64,000 nucleotides of DNA from Mogibacterium sp. (GCA_017432075.1 JAFRJV010000078.1:1-64000), one strand, 5' to 3'; shown: positions 53,170 through 62,661, counted from the stretch's first letter. Program-made: numbers and translations. Notes: generated by a model from the letters alone, not told the origin.

Positions 53170-55296
53170 ATGGCTGAACGATCCGGAACAGAAAACAGAA
53201 TATTCAAAAATGCAATCAGGCTGACTTGTGCAGCCTTGATTGTTATTTTGCTGATAATAAGTTTTGCCGTATATGGAGCACCTGGCGGGCAGATGACGAC
53301 GGTGCTTCTGTTCTTTTTGTTCTATATGCAGCTTCCGGGGATGCTGGTTGCATCATGGGCTGGGCTTGGCAAAGGAAACCTGTCGACATATCTTGCAGCA
53401 GGGACTTTTGCCGGCTGGACAATAAACATAGCGGCATTTTTCATAAGCATTTTTACAGGCAGCAATATCGCGCTGTATGCAGCAGGTCCGATCCTTTCGG
53501 CAGCTTATATTCTTACAGTGCTCCTAAGAGCAAAACAAAGGGACAGCAAACTTAGTAAAAAACAGTTAAGAGACGTTTCGCCGGCATTCTGCATTTTCGC
53601 CGTGCTGGTTCTTCTGTACTGTCTGGTCAATACCCAGTACCGATATCTCGCACCTGAGCTGTGCGACACTATCCTGGTCAACCCGGACAAAGCGTATCAC
53701 ATGGGCATAATCGATTCCCTGTCGCACGGGTACCCTGTTCAGAGCATGTGGGTGCAGGGCAAGACGATGAAGTACCACATCTTTACCGAGATCCTGCTGT
53801 CGATACCGGTGAGGCTGTTCGGTATACGCGCGGATGTGATGTCGATGTCATTTGCTCCGCTGTTTACGGCATACTGCTTCACTGTTTCGTTCTACAGCTT
53901 TTTCCGCGAGATGGCGGGCAAGCCGGAGAGAGCCGGGATATACTGCCTCATCTTCTTCCCGTCGATGATGTTCAACATCAGAAGATGGACATCGTCGTAT
54001 GCGTTCAAGCTGATACTTACAAACGACAATTACGCCGGATATGGCCTGGCAGCCATGCTGGTTCTGATCGTAGCTTTCGATAAGTGGTACCGGAGATTCG
54101 TAGACGGAGATCGCGGCAGTATAAAGCTGCTGATCTTCTGCATGATGCTGACGATCCTTGTCACAGGCATCAAGGGCCCGATAGGCGCTGTCTTCGTTGC
54201 AGGTCTGTGGGGAACTATGATACTCGGCATCATCATGAGAAAGGTGTCCCCAAAGACACTGCTGCCGCTGCTTCTTATCACGGCATCGTTTGTGTTCATT
54301 TACATGACGGTGCTCGGAGCACAGGGACAGGTGAATTCCCCGGGCGGAGCGACATTGAAGTTCGGCGGAATGACCAATATAGCGTTCTGGAAGGACTCGC
54401 TTATCGACCTGCTGAACGCGCACGGAATGCCGCAGATAGTGATACTTGCCGCGGTGCTGGCCGCGTTTATGGTGTTTTTCTTCACGATCTACTTCGTTCC
54501 GTTCTGCATCGGGTATATCAGGGAGTTTGTGCTGGTAATAGCCGGGAAAAAGGAGTTTGTCCCTTCAAAGGTTCTCGTATATGCGGAATGCATGGTGGGA
54601 TTCGCAGCCATGATGTTCCTCAGCTTCAGCGGTCACAGCCAGGTTTACTTCGGACTGGTAACGCTTATACTTGCTCCGGTGATCACTTACTGGTTCATTG
54701 AAGACATGGAGAACTCCGGAAAAGCATCAAAGGCGGCAAAAGCCGTCCTGATCGCGACCGCAGGAATAATGCTGATCACCGTTATCTTTACAGCATCGCT
54801 TCAGGCCTCATATTTCAACAGACGTATTAAGGATGCGGTAAGTTATGCGGATCCTGAAAAAGGCGGCAGCAAGTACCTCAGCATCAGCAACGGCGAGTAC
54901 GAGGCCATGAGATGGATCGATACAAATACCCCAAAGGATGCGCTGCTTGCGAGCGACAGGTATTACAGCGTTGCTCTTAAGAAATATGACGTAGACAACA
55001 GATGGGACAACAGGTTCTTCCTTTACGAAGTTTATGCAAACAGACCGAGCTACATATCCGGATCCGGATTCGACCTTGCTGCGGAAGACATACCGCTCAG
55101 GATCGATATGATAGAGAAAAACAAGCGCCTCTATGATGTAAACGATACGGGAAGGGGAGACCTTGCAAGAGAGCTCGGTATAGATTATGTGATAGTGTCA
55201 AAGCGCTTCACTGATGTCCCGGATCTGTCGAATGAAGACTTTGAGAAATGCTTTACGAATGAAGATATCGACATTTATTCCGTAAAAAATCCGTAA
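53170..55296 (+). CDS. Large GT-C-like membrane glycosyltransferase
   Basis: 708 residues with about a dozen hydrophobic segments and a hydrophilic C-terminal domain of about 150 residues (EYEAMRWIDTNTPKDALLAS, then LARELGIDYVIVSKRF). This layout, with an external C-terminal domain, resembles GT-C enzymes such as YfhO-type transferases that take sugars from polyprenyl-phosphate. An early external loop contains LVNPDKAYHMG, a candidate catalytic acidic site. The ArnC-like GT2 at 56562 and flippase at 58870 could supply the flipped lipid-linked sugar. No specific family symbol can be given. Confidence 0.7.
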   Translation: MAERSGTENRIFKNAIRLTCAALIVILLIISFAVYGAPGGQMTTVLLFFLFYMQLPGMLVASWAGLGKGNLSTYLAAGTFAGWTINIAAFFISIFTGSNIALYAAGPILSAAYILTVLLRAKQRDSKLSKKQLRDVSPAFCIFAVLVLLYCLVNTQYRYLAPELCDTILVNPDKAYHMGIIDSLSHGYPVQSMWVQGKTMKYHIFTEILLSIPVRLFGIRADVMSMSFAPLFTAYCFTVSFYSFFREMAGKPERAGIYCLIFFPSMMFNIRRWTSSYAFKLILTNDNYAGYGLAAMLVLIVAFDKWYRRFVDGDRGSIKLLIFCMMLTILVTGIKGPIGAVFVAGLWGTMILGIIMRKVSPKTLLPLLLITASFVFIYMTVLGAQGQVNSPGGATLKFGGMTNIAFWKDSLIDLLNAHGMPQIVILAAVLAAFMVFFFTIYFVPFCIGYIREFVLVIAGKKEFVPSKVLVYAECMVGFAAMMFLSFSGHSQVYFGLVTLILAPVITYWFIEDMENSGKASKAAKAVLIATAGIMLITVIFTASLQASYFNRRIKDAVSYADPEKGGSKYLSISNGEYEAMRWIDTNTPKDALLASDRYYSVALKKYDVDNRWDNRFFLYEVYANRPSYISGSGFDLAAEDIPLRIDMIEKNKRLYDVNDTGRGDLARELGIDYVIVSKRFTDVPDLSNEDFEKCFTNEDIDIYSVKNP

Positions 55297-55308
55297 ACAC
55301 GAGATATA

Positions 55309-55356
55309 TTGATGCAGTTGTGCCCATCGATAATATATAATAACTGTGTATGGGCA
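55309..55356 (+). promoter_or_regulatory. Candidate promoter region with inverted repeat around the -10
   Basis: TATAAT lies at 55336-55341. TTGATG at 55309-55314 is the best -35, but the 21-base spacing is long. TGCCCAT (55321-55327) and ATGGGCA (55350-55356) form a 7-base inverted repeat on both sides of the -10, a plausible operator. It lies 58 bases before the ATP-grasp gene. Confidence 0.4.
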
Positions 55357-55413
55357 TAAATGATTTGGGATAACAGAAAGAGAACTGAGTAAGTTCAGAA
55401 TCGAAGGGGAAAA

Positions 55414-56553
55414 ATGAGCAAGAAAAAACTGGCTATAATAGGAGCGGCGCTTTTCCAGGAACCGGCTATCCTCAAAGCAAAGGAAATGGGTCTTGAGACT
55501 CATGTATTTGCGTGGGAAGCCGGTGATCCGGGTGAGAAGATGGCTGACTTCTTTTACCCTATAAGCATTAGAGAAAAAGAAGAGATACTCGAAAAGTGCA
55601 GAGAGATCGGCATTGACGGAATCATAAGTATTGCGTCGGATCTCGCCATGGTCACTGTAAACTACGTGGCGGAGAACATGGGGCTGACCGGCAACAGCAC
55701 GGCAGCCACGCTCATAAGCACAAACAAGCATGAGATGCGCGAGGCGTTCGACGCCAACGGTGATCCGAGCCCGAAGAGCATCGTTGTTGACGCGGATACA
55801 GATCTGACTGCTGTAGACATTGAGCTGCCGCTGATCGTAAAGCCGACAGACAGGAGCGGAAGCAGAGGGGTCATGATAGTCGAGAAGGCTGAGGACCTTA
55901 AGGAAGCCGTCGACTTCGCTATAAATGAGAGCTTTGAGAAGAAGGCTGTAGTCGAAGAGTTCGCTGTAGGCGACGAATACAGCGTTGAGTATATATCCTG
56001 CAGAGGAAAGCACTATCTGCTGGCCGTAACGGAGAAGACCACATCGGGAGCTCCGTGGTTCATCGAACTGAGCCACATCGAGCCGGCACCTATCTCTGAG
56101 GAGAGAAGAGAGAACATCCGCAGGGTGTGCGATCACGCGCTCGACACACTCATGCTGTATGATGGAGCAGGCCACATCGAGCTGAAGGTCGACAGCAATG
56201 AGAACATTAAGATAATCGAGATCGGCGGCCGCATGGGCGGCGGATTCATCGGAAGCGATCTGGTGGAGCTCTCGACAGGCTATGACTACGTGGGCAATGT
56301 CATAAGGATAGCGATGGGCGAGGAGATCCCGGAACCGGAGATCAGAAATGCCGGAACGGCGGGGATCAAGTTCATCACCAGAAAGAAAGACCTTCTGGAG
56401 TTCAGAGAGCGCGTCAAAAACGACCCTGACAGCATCGTAAGAGAAGGGAGAGACGGCGCAGAGGGAGGCATCGACAGCATCAACATCGATGACCTCAAGG
56501 ATGAGCCTGACAACATAAAAGACAGAATAGCTTACTACATTTACAAGTTATAG
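55414..56553 (+). CDS. ATP-grasp ligase 1
   Basis: 379 residues with AAGGGG before the ATG. KKLAIIGAALFQEPAILKAK is the N-terminal nucleotide-like fold. LPLIVKPTDRSGSRGVMIVE is the ATP-grasp lysine/glycine loop, and AVVEEFAVGDEYSVEYIS and HIELKVDSNENIKIIEIGGR are the metal-binding acidic strands. Such enzymes ligate carboxylates to amines or amino acids through an acyl phosphate. It heads a unit with an ArnC-like GT2 and a PaaK-like enzyme. A paralogous ATP-grasp/GT2 pair lies on the reverse strand at 60345-62539. Substrate unknown. Confidence 0.87.
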   Translation: MSKKKLAIIGAALFQEPAILKAKEMGLETHVFAWEAGDPGEKMADFFYPISIREKEEILEKCREIGIDGIISIASDLAMVTVNYVAENMGLTGNSTAATLISTNKHEMREAFDANGDPSPKSIVVDADTDLTAVDIELPLIVKPTDRSGSRGVMIVEKAEDLKEAVDFAINESFEKKAVVEEFAVGDEYSVEYISCRGKHYLLAVTEKTTSGAPWFIELSHIEPAPISEERRENIRRVCDHALDTLMLYDGAGHIELKVDSNENIKIIEIGGRMGGGFIGSDLVELSTGYDYVGNVIRIAMGEEIPEPEIRNAGTAGIKFITRKKDLLEFRERVKNDPDSIVREGRDGAEGGIDSINIDDLKDEPDNIKDRIAYYIYKL

Positions 56554-56561
56554 AGAATCAA

Positions 56562-57530
56562 ATGGAAGATAACAAAAAACAACTTATTTCATTCGTAATA
56601 CCGTGCTACAAGTCGGTGAAGACACTCGAGCAGGTCGTGAATACGATCCGCGAAACGGTCTCCGCGAGGCCTGAATTCGACTCGGAGATAATCCTGGTCA
56701 ATGACTGCTCGCCTGACGGTGGAGAGACATGGAGACTCATCGAAGACCTGCACAGAAGATATGACAACATCGTAGGCGTCGATCTCGCCAAGAACAGCGG
56801 CCAGACCTGCGCGGTAATGGCAGGCCTGCGCACATCGAAGGGAGACTTCGTTACCGTAAGCGATGATGACGGCCAGACCCCTATCAACAGGGTCTTCGAA
56901 TTCTACGACTACATGCAGGAGGGCGGATTCGACGTAGTCTGCGCGCACTACACATCGCGCGGCAAGAGAAGCCTGTTCCGTGAGTTCGGTTCTTGGATGA
57001 ACCAGACGATGGTCAAGTATTTCCTCGACGAGCCTAAGGGCCTGAGCACATCCGGCTTCTTCTTCGCGAAGAGATTCATCGTAGATGAGATGGTCAAGTA
57101 CAGCAACGCCTTCCCGCACATGGGAGGACTCATGCTGCGTACTACTCACAACATCGGCAACATCGACATGTCGATGAATGACAGGGCAGCCGGAAGATCC
57201 AATTACAACTTCAAGAAGCTGCTCAAGATATGGGTCAACGGCATCACCACATTCTCGATAAAGCCGCTGAGGCTTACGTGCTTCCTGGGAATGCTCATGG
57301 TGTTCATCAGCGTGATCGTGATCATCGCTCTCATAATAAGCAAGCTTACAAATCCGCTGATAACCATAGGATGGACTTCGATGATAGCCACGACCCTTCT
57401 GATAGGAGGCATGATACTCTTCGTGCTTGGCGTCATCGGAGAATACATAGGCAGGATATACCTCAGCCTCAATCAGAATCCGCAGTACGTTGTAAGGACA
57501 GTCCTCGACAGAGAAAACGGAGAAAAATAG
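56562..57530 (+). CDS. ArnC/DPM-like glycosyltransferase family 2, membrane-bound
   Basis: 322 residues. ISFVIPCYKSVKTLEQVVNT, ILVNDCSPDGGETW, NSGQTCAVMAGLRTSKGDF and VSDDDGQTP make up the GT-A domain; two membrane helices lie near the C-terminus (about 235-310), with GEYIGRIYLSLNQNPQYVVR after them. This is the polyprenyl-phosphate sugar synthase layout (ArnC, GtrB, CsbB). It should make undecaprenyl-phosphate sugar for an external GT-C enzyme. Same family as the reverse-strand protein at 61604. Confidence 0.88.
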   Translation: MEDNKKQLISFVIPCYKSVKTLEQVVNTIRETVSARPEFDSEIILVNDCSPDGGETWRLIEDLHRRYDNIVGVDLAKNSGQTCAVMAGLRTSKGDFVTVSDDDGQTPINRVFEFYDYMQEGGFDVVCAHYTSRGKRSLFREFGSWMNQTMVKYFLDEPKGLSTSGFFFAKRFIVDEMVKYSNAFPHMGGLMLRTTHNIGNIDMSMNDRAAGRSNYNFKKLLKIWVNGITTFSIKPLRLTCFLGMLMVFISVIVIIALIISKLTNPLITIGWTSMIATTLLIGGMILFVLGVIGEYIGRIYLSLNQNPQYVVRTVLDRENGEK

Positions 57531-57531
57531 C

Positions 57532-58848
57532 ATGGCATCCATAAAAAAAGAATTCAAGAATGTGATGACACTTTATTATCTGCTGAAGCTCGATAAGAAA
57601 GTGCCTACCGATCATAAGAAGATCAAAGCCCGCCAGAACAGGCTGGTCTACAAGACGATGAAGAGGGCATATGATCAAGTTCCTTTTTACCGTGAGAAAT
57701 TCGAGGCGAACGGCCTGACACCGGATGATTTTCATTCGGCAGAAGATCTCGTGAAGTTCCCGGTCATGGACAGGGCCGAGCTGCGCAAATGGATGCAGGA
57801 CGAATTCGATGCGCATCCTGACAAGGTGAAGGACTGGGTAGTATACGCAACAAGCGGTTCGTCTGGAGTGCCTCTGAAGTTCGCACTTACGCAGAGAGAG
57901 TCCGCATGTATGGACGCCAACTGGATCCGCGTGCTGATGTACGCCGGATACAAGCCATTCACGGGCAAGATGCTCACCTTCCTCACGACTCACGCAAAGG
58001 TCGATCCGAAGAAGGGTGACTCCTGGGTGCAGAAACTGGGCATCCTCAGACGCAAGATCGTGCCTGAGCACCTCTATGTAGGAGAGGGGATGAGAGACCT
58101 CATCGAGCTCGTCAACGAGTACAAACCTGACTGCCTCGCATTCAGGAAAAACGTTCTGGCAAGGATGGCGGTCTACGCAAAGGCTCACGACATGAAGATC
58201 CATCAGCCGGTGGTTTACACACCTGTAGCCGAGAAGGTCGATGAAGTCACACGCAAGCTGCTCGAGGAAACATTTGGCCCGAACCTTATGGACGCTTACG
58301 GCTGCAACGAGATCGGAAGCTGCGCCATCAAACTGCCGGGCATGGACAATTACTATATCAATTCCGACACTCACGTTCTCAATCTCATCGATGATGAGGG
58401 CAATCTGTCCGACGAGGGCAGGGTGATCGGTACCACACTTTACAAGAGAGATTTCCCGATCATCAACTACGAGATCGGAGACACCATGACATCCGAGACT
58501 ATCGACGGCGTCCGCTACATCAAGACGATCAACGGCCGCATGAACGACATGGTGAAGCATGCTGACGGAACTGAGACTTCTGCAGCAGAGCTCTGGAAGA
58601 TCCCGAACGGGATCACGGGGATCGCACAGTTCAGATACATCCAGACCGCTATCGACGAGATGCACATTCTGCTTGTAAGGGATCCGGGCAGACCTGAGCA
58701 CTCGAATAAGGAAATAGAGGAATTTTACGAAAAGAAGTTTGAGGAGCTCTTCGGAGGACCGGAATTCAAGCTCGTATTCGAGTGGATGGATGAGATCCCG
58801 CCTGATGAGAACGGCAAGATGAGATGCTTCATCTGCAACGTAAAATAA
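57532..58848 (+). CDS. Phenylacetate-CoA ligase/CapK-like adenylate-forming enzyme
   Basis: 438 residues. VVYATSGSSGVPLKFALTQ is the phosphate-binding loop of the adenylate-forming superfamily, MDAYGCNEIGSCA the acyl-site motif and TTLYKRDFPIINYEIGD the hinge region. CapK/PaaK-like proteins recur in polysaccharide loci, where they are thought to activate a carboxylic acid for attachment to sugars; the exact reaction is generally unknown. It begins one base after the GT2 stop. With the neighbouring ATP-grasp enzyme it could attach an acyl or aminoacyl group. Confidence 0.85.
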   Translation: MASIKKEFKNVMTLYYLLKLDKKVPTDHKKIKARQNRLVYKTMKRAYDQVPFYREKFEANGLTPDDFHSAEDLVKFPVMDRAELRKWMQDEFDAHPDKVKDWVVYATSGSSGVPLKFALTQRESACMDANWIRVLMYAGYKPFTGKMLTFLTTHAKVDPKKGDSWVQKLGILRRKIVPEHLYVGEGMRDLIELVNEYKPDCLAFRKNVLARMAVYAKAHDMKIHQPVVYTPVAEKVDEVTRKLLEETFGPNLMDAYGCNEIGSCAIKLPGMDNYYINSDTHVLNLIDDEGNLSDEGRVIGTTLYKRDFPIINYEIGDTMTSETIDGVRYIKTINGRMNDMVKHADGTETSAAELWKIPNGITGIAQFRYIQTAIDEMHILLVRDPGRPEHSNKEIEEFYEKKFEELFGGPEFKLVFEWMDEIPPDENGKMRCFICNVK

Positions 58849-58869
58849 AACGGAGAAAAATAACTGCTG

Positions 58870-60201
58870 ATGCAGAAAGCCATAATAAGACTTCTTGAAA
58901 AAACGAATAATATCCCACGCAGCATTTACATCTGGAATGCCATAAACGCCATCGTGCTGGCCATGCAGACGCCGGTCGTGATGGCCGTCTGCAACAGGAC
59001 GAACGGCGAGATCGATGCGGGGATATTTTCTATTGCCATGGCTGAGGCCAACCTCATGTACTTCGTTGGACAGTTCGGCCTGAGGCGATACCAGTCGTCG
59101 GATATACAGGAAGACTTCAAGTTCTGCGAATATCACGCGATGAGGCTCATCACCTGCGCGCTCATGGCGTTGGGCTGCCTCGCGTATTGCATATTCGGCA
59201 AGCTGAACAGGGACTACACCACAAGCAAGTTCTTCATAATACTTATAATCTGCCTCATCAAGGTGATCATGGCCTACGCGGACGTGCTGCACGGGCACAT
59301 GCACCAGAAGGGCAGGCTCGATGTGGCCGCCAAGGCAGCGACCATCAGATACATCGCCGAGCTCACCATATACATCGGCGGACTGATAATCACGCACGAC
59401 CTGCTGCTGACTGTAACGATCTGCCTCGCGGTAAGCTTCGTGCTCCTGATGCTCACATCGTTCAACGTCACTACTGCTTACACGGATACAATGAAACCGT
59501 CGATAAGCAGGGAGAAGTTCAAGCTGCTCCTGATAGAGGGATTCCCGCTGTTCATCGGACTCTTCCTCAACATGTACATCAGCAACGCACCGAAGTACGC
59601 GATCGATACATACCTGACCGACGACATACAGGCGATCTATAACATGATCTTCATGCCTACGTTCGTAGTCCAGCTTGTGACTCAGTTCATATTCAATCCT
59701 GTGCTAACGCTTTACGCCGAGCTCTGGCAGGCGCACGAACTCAGGAAGTTCAGGCACTTCATAAAGATGATAAAAAAGATGTGCCTGTACGTACTGGGAC
59801 TGGCGATACTTGCCGTCGCAGTTGCGGCTACGATAGCAATTCCGATACTGTCGCTGCTCTTCGGCACTGACTTGTCTGACTACAAGACCGAGCTCGTCAT
59901 CATCATGGTGGCGGGAGGCATGCTCGGATACAGCATCTACTTCAACATGCTGATGGCGGTCATCAGAGCACAGCGCCCGATGATATACTGCTACGGCATA
60001 GTGGCGCTCATGGCCATGCTGATGTCAGGGCACTTCGTAAAGGGCTACGGCATTATGGGAGCGGCAGTGCTGTACGCGGCGCTCATGACGTTGCTTACGA
60101 TCGCGCTGCTGATCGCGACGGTGATACCACTTAAGAGGGAATATGATGCTTTGAAGAAGCACAAGTATAAGAATGAGCAGCAGCGAACGATAACAGAATG
60201 A
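58870..60201 (+). CDS. Polysaccharide flippase-like membrane protein (MOP superfamily)
   Basis: 443 residues with about twelve membrane segments. It starts with the amphipathic MQKAIIRLLEKTNNIPRSIY and a first helix region containing VMAVCNRTNGEIDAGIFSIA, which follows the MOP/Wzx layout but is diverged from the Wzx at 24787. A likely job is to flip an undecaprenyl-linked sugar or modified intermediate made by the genes just upstream. It ends the unit before the strong terminator at 60236. Confidence 0.78.
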   Translation: MQKAIIRLLEKTNNIPRSIYIWNAINAIVLAMQTPVVMAVCNRTNGEIDAGIFSIAMAEANLMYFVGQFGLRRYQSSDIQEDFKFCEYHAMRLITCALMALGCLAYCIFGKLNRDYTTSKFFIILIICLIKVIMAYADVLHGHMHQKGRLDVAAKAATIRYIAELTIYIGGLIITHDLLLTVTICLAVSFVLLMLTSFNVTTAYTDTMKPSISREKFKLLLIEGFPLFIGLFLNMYISNAPKYAIDTYLTDDIQAIYNMIFMPTFVVQLVTQFIFNPVLTLYAELWQAHELRKFRHFIKMIKKMCLYVLGLAILAVAVAATIAIPILSLLFGTDLSDYKTELVIIMVAGGMLGYSIYFNMLMAVIRAQRPMIYCYGIVALMAMLMSGHFVKGYGIMGAAVLYAALMTLLTIALLIATVIPLKREYDALKKHKYKNEQQRTITE

Positions 60202-60235
60202 TCGCATTATCTGCCTGAATGAGGACTATTCTAGA

Positions 60236-60272
60236 AAAAGGTACAAATCTGAAGCTCAGATTTGTACCTTTT
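60236..60272. terminator. Strong bidirectional terminator
   Basis: A perfect 17-bp stem (60236-60252 with 60256-60272) has a 3-base loop and runs of A on the left and T on the right. It lies between convergent genes, so it can stop transcription from both sides. Confidence 0.9.
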
Positions 60273-60344
60273 ATTTAAAAACTCCTGTTTCGCAAAATGC
60301 TCGGAAGATATCAGAGAAAAGCTCGGCTCTGTCTGATCACAATT

Positions 60345-61607
60345 TTATTCGATCTCGATATGGATCTTATCCAGAGTCCTGTTGAGCAGGTCGACTGCGT
60401 CATCAAGAGTCTTTCCCTTTGTGATTACATGTCCGAGTCTGTCAGGGCTTACGCGGAACTTCCTTACCTGGTCGCCCACCTTGTAGTCGAACTGAACGCT
60501 GACGATATCCGGATCCGGCTCATGGAGATCCTCCAGGGATACGATGACGCCGTCTCTGTCTGATCTCATCATGCGGCTGGCATTGGCGACTCCGCCTTTG
60601 ATGTAGACGAGTTTTCCGTTTGTGAAGATAGGAACCCCGTTCTTCATGATGGAGCTGTCTTCAGGGAAGAAGTCGATGTGCTCGCCCATTGCGTGCCTTA
60701 CGATCATCTCGTGATAGCCGCCTACGCCGTCTTCATAACCGAAGTCAAAGTAGATGGATGCGAGATCCATGAGGCAGGCACCGCCGCCTCTTGCTCCGAT
60801 CTCAAGCACATAGACCTTGCCGTCCTTTATGATGTAGTCTGCGTTGAGTGCGCAGTTCTCACACTTCATTGCCTTAAGCGCTTTCTCGGTCTGAAGGTAG
60901 ACATCCTCGATGATATCATCCGGGAGGTCATATGGCGCATAGTGTCCGTAAGGAACACCCGCATCTCCCTGCATGATGTAGTCGCCGTGAGGAAGGATGA
61001 ACTCAAGCTTGCCGTCCTGGATGAATGCCTGAGCACCGAACTCCTCGCCTTCAACGAATTCTTCTACCACAAAGTGATCTGTCCTGGTATTTGCGAGAAC
61101 TATGTTGCGGGCTGCCTCGAACTCGTCAGGGCTGTTCACCTTTACGATGCCGCGGCTTCCCGATGAATCCACGGATTTGAACATGAGAGGGAGCTCAAGA
61201 TCTGCGATCTTTTCTGTATAATTCTCATCATCAGTCTGGATGCCTCTGTAGCGGGCGGTCCTTACGCCGAACTCCTCATAGCTCTTCTTCATGCGGAGCT
61301 TATCCGAGGATATCTGCGCAGTCTCGAATGACGGGCCGATGAGGCCGAGGTTCTCAGCGATGTAACCCTGCGATATAACGGCGACATCAGTGCCGGCAGT
61401 GAGTACTCCGTCGATCTTCTCTTCCTTCGCTATCTCGAGGAGAGCTTTGTAGTCGGTCGTGTTCTCGTAATAGACTTTGTCCGCATACTTGAAGCCCGGA
61501 TAGTTGCCCGGGATGCTGGTCACTATCGTATAGTAGCCAAGCTTCTTCGCGGCTTTGATGAGCGGCACCTGATAGATTCCTGCGCCTAAAATAAACAGCT
61601 TTTTCAT
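60345..61607 (-). CDS. ATP-grasp ligase 2
   Basis: 420 residues on the reverse strand. MKKLFILGAGIYQVPLIKAA is the N-terminal fold, LPLMFKSVDSSGSRGIVKV the ATP-grasp loop, FVVEEFVEGEEFGAQAFI and NADYIIKDGKVYVLEIGARG the metal-binding strands. It is a paralogue of the enzyme at 55414 (same SGSRG loop and E-I-G-x-R end) with a longer C-terminus. It is the second gene of an operon; its ATG overlaps the stop of the GT2 upstream by 4 bases. Likely an amide- or ester-forming ligase acting on a surface glycan precursor; substrate unknown. Confidence 0.87.
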   Translation of the reverse strand: MKKLFILGAGIYQVPLIKAAKKLGYYTIVTSIPGNYPGFKYADKVYYENTTDYKALLEIAKEEKIDGVLTAGTDVAVISQGYIAENLGLIGPSFETAQISSDKLRMKKSYEEFGVRTARYRGIQTDDENYTEKIADLELPLMFKSVDSSGSRGIVKVNSPDEFEAARNIVLANTRTDHFVVEEFVEGEEFGAQAFIQDGKLEFILPHGDYIMQGDAGVPYGHYAPYDLPDDIIEDVYLQTEKALKAMKCENCALNADYIIKDGKVYVLEIGARGGGACLMDLASIYFDFGYEDGVGGYHEMIVRHAMGEHIDFFPEDSSIMKNGVPIFTNGKLVYIKGGVANASRMMRSDRDGVIVSLEDLHEPDPDIVSVQFDYKVGDQVRKFRVSPDRLGHVITKGKTLDDAVDLLNRTLDKIHIEIE

Positions 61608-62539
61608 TCTTTCTTTCCTTTGTAATAATGTCTTACCACATATTGCGGATTATTGGTCATCCCCTGGAACATCCTTCCGAGGTATTCGCCTATCATTCCC
61701 AGGAACAGCATGATTATTCCGGAGAAGAAGCAGACAGCTACCATTGTCGAATACCAGCCGACATGGCTTGATGGTTTGAATATCTTGAGGAGGATGACTG
61801 CGAGGGCACCGAGCATGCTCAGCGCGGAGAAGAATACTCCCGCGCGAGTCGCTATCCTGAGCGGTACGATGGAGTAACCCATGATGTTGGACCACAGGTT
61901 GATGAGCTTCTTGAATGTGTAGCCCGACTGCCCGTATCCTCTGTCGAAATGCTCAATAGGTACACTGGCGATGTTGCGCGTCGTCCTGAGGAAGAGTCCC
62001 TGCAGGTGAGTGTACTGGCTCTTGTATTCGACTACATAATCCCTGACGAACTTCTTTATGATCCAGAAGCTTGATGTCTTAAGATCCTTAGGTTTACCTA
62101 TGAGGATGCGTACGGAAATGTAGTTGACCCAGCTTCCGAAATTCCGGAACGCGCTGTGGTGCTTCTGCGGATAGTGGCCGTATACGATGTCGTAACCCTG
62201 ATCGAAAGCTTCGAACAGATACGGAAGCTGCGATGGGTGGGTCTGGAGGTCGTCGTCCATTCCGACGATGGCATCGCCCTGGGCGTAGTTGAGACCAGCC
62301 ATAATGGCGTTGTGCTGACCGGCGTTCTGAGCCAGTTCCACAACGTTCACATACTCATACTCGTTTGCCAGATCCTTGAGTACACAAAGCGTCTCGCCGC
62401 CATCAGGAGAACAGTCATCAACGAGAATGAACTCGTAAGGAGTCTTGCCCATTTCCTCCATTTTTGCGGCAGTGAGCTCAACGGCTTCACGTATGGTATG
62501 CGATGATTTGTAACATGGAATAACTATCGAGTACAGCAA
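61604..62539 (-). CDS. ArnC/GtrB-like polyprenyl-phosphate glycosyltransferase (GT2)
   Basis: 311 residues on the reverse strand. The start is TTG at 62539, with ACGGAG 8 bases upstream. LYSIVIPCYKSSHTIREAVE, ILVDDCSPDGGET, NAGQHNAIMAGLNYAQGDA and MDDDLQTHPSQ are the GT-A motifs. Two C-terminal membrane helices (about 230-290) are followed by GEYLGRMFQGMTNNPQYVVR. It probably makes an undecaprenyl-phosphate-linked sugar. It differs from the forward-strand paralogue at 56562 in having DDDLQ where the other has DDDGQ. Confidence 0.88.
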   Translation of the reverse strand: MLYSIVIPCYKSSHTIREAVELTAAKMEEMGKTPYEFILVDDCSPDGGETLCVLKDLANEYEYVNVVELAQNAGQHNAIMAGLNYAQGDAIVGMDDDLQTHPSQLPYLFEAFDQGYDIVYGHYPQKHHSAFRNFGSWVNYISVRILIGKPKDLKTSSFWIIKKFVRDYVVEYKSQYTHLQGLFLRTTRNIASVPIEHFDRGYGQSGYTFKKLINLWSNIMGYSIVPLRIATRAGVFFSALSMLGALAVILLKIFKPSSHVGWYSTMVAVCFFSGIIMLFLGMIGEYLGRMFQGMTNNPQYVVRHYYKGKKE

Positions 62540-62588
62540 TTATCTATCTCCGTCGGTCATCTCAAAAAAAGTAATCATACCTATGAAA

Positions 62589-62617
62589 AGTATATAATAG
62601 CCCACTCACATAATCAA
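62589..62617 (-). promoter_or_regulatory. Promoter of the reverse-strand GT2/ATP-grasp operon
   Basis: Read on the reverse strand: TTGATT (62617-62612), a 17-base spacer and TATACT (62594-62589), 50 bases before the TTG start codon. Confidence 0.6.
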
Positions 62618-62631
62618 ACCTATTTATAGGC

Positions 62632-62661
62632 TTGATGCAAAAGCAAGTTTTACTATATAAT
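62632..62661 (+). promoter_or_regulatory. Promoter of the right-edge secreted-protein gene
   Basis: TTGATG (62632-62637), an 18-base spacer and a consensus TATAAT (62656-62661), giving a leader of about 80 bases before the ATG at 62751. It is divergent from the promoter at 62589-62617 with only 14 bases between the two -35 hexamers. The leader contains CTTTTTTAG...CTAAAAAG, a short hairpin-forming sequence of unknown meaning. Confidence 0.6.

Noticed and set aside
57469..59397. 642-codon open frame on the reverse strand opposite the GT2/PaaK/flippase genes
   Set aside because: It is a codon-bias shadow of three well-supported forward genes; its translation lacks any recognised motif and it crosses gene boundaries.
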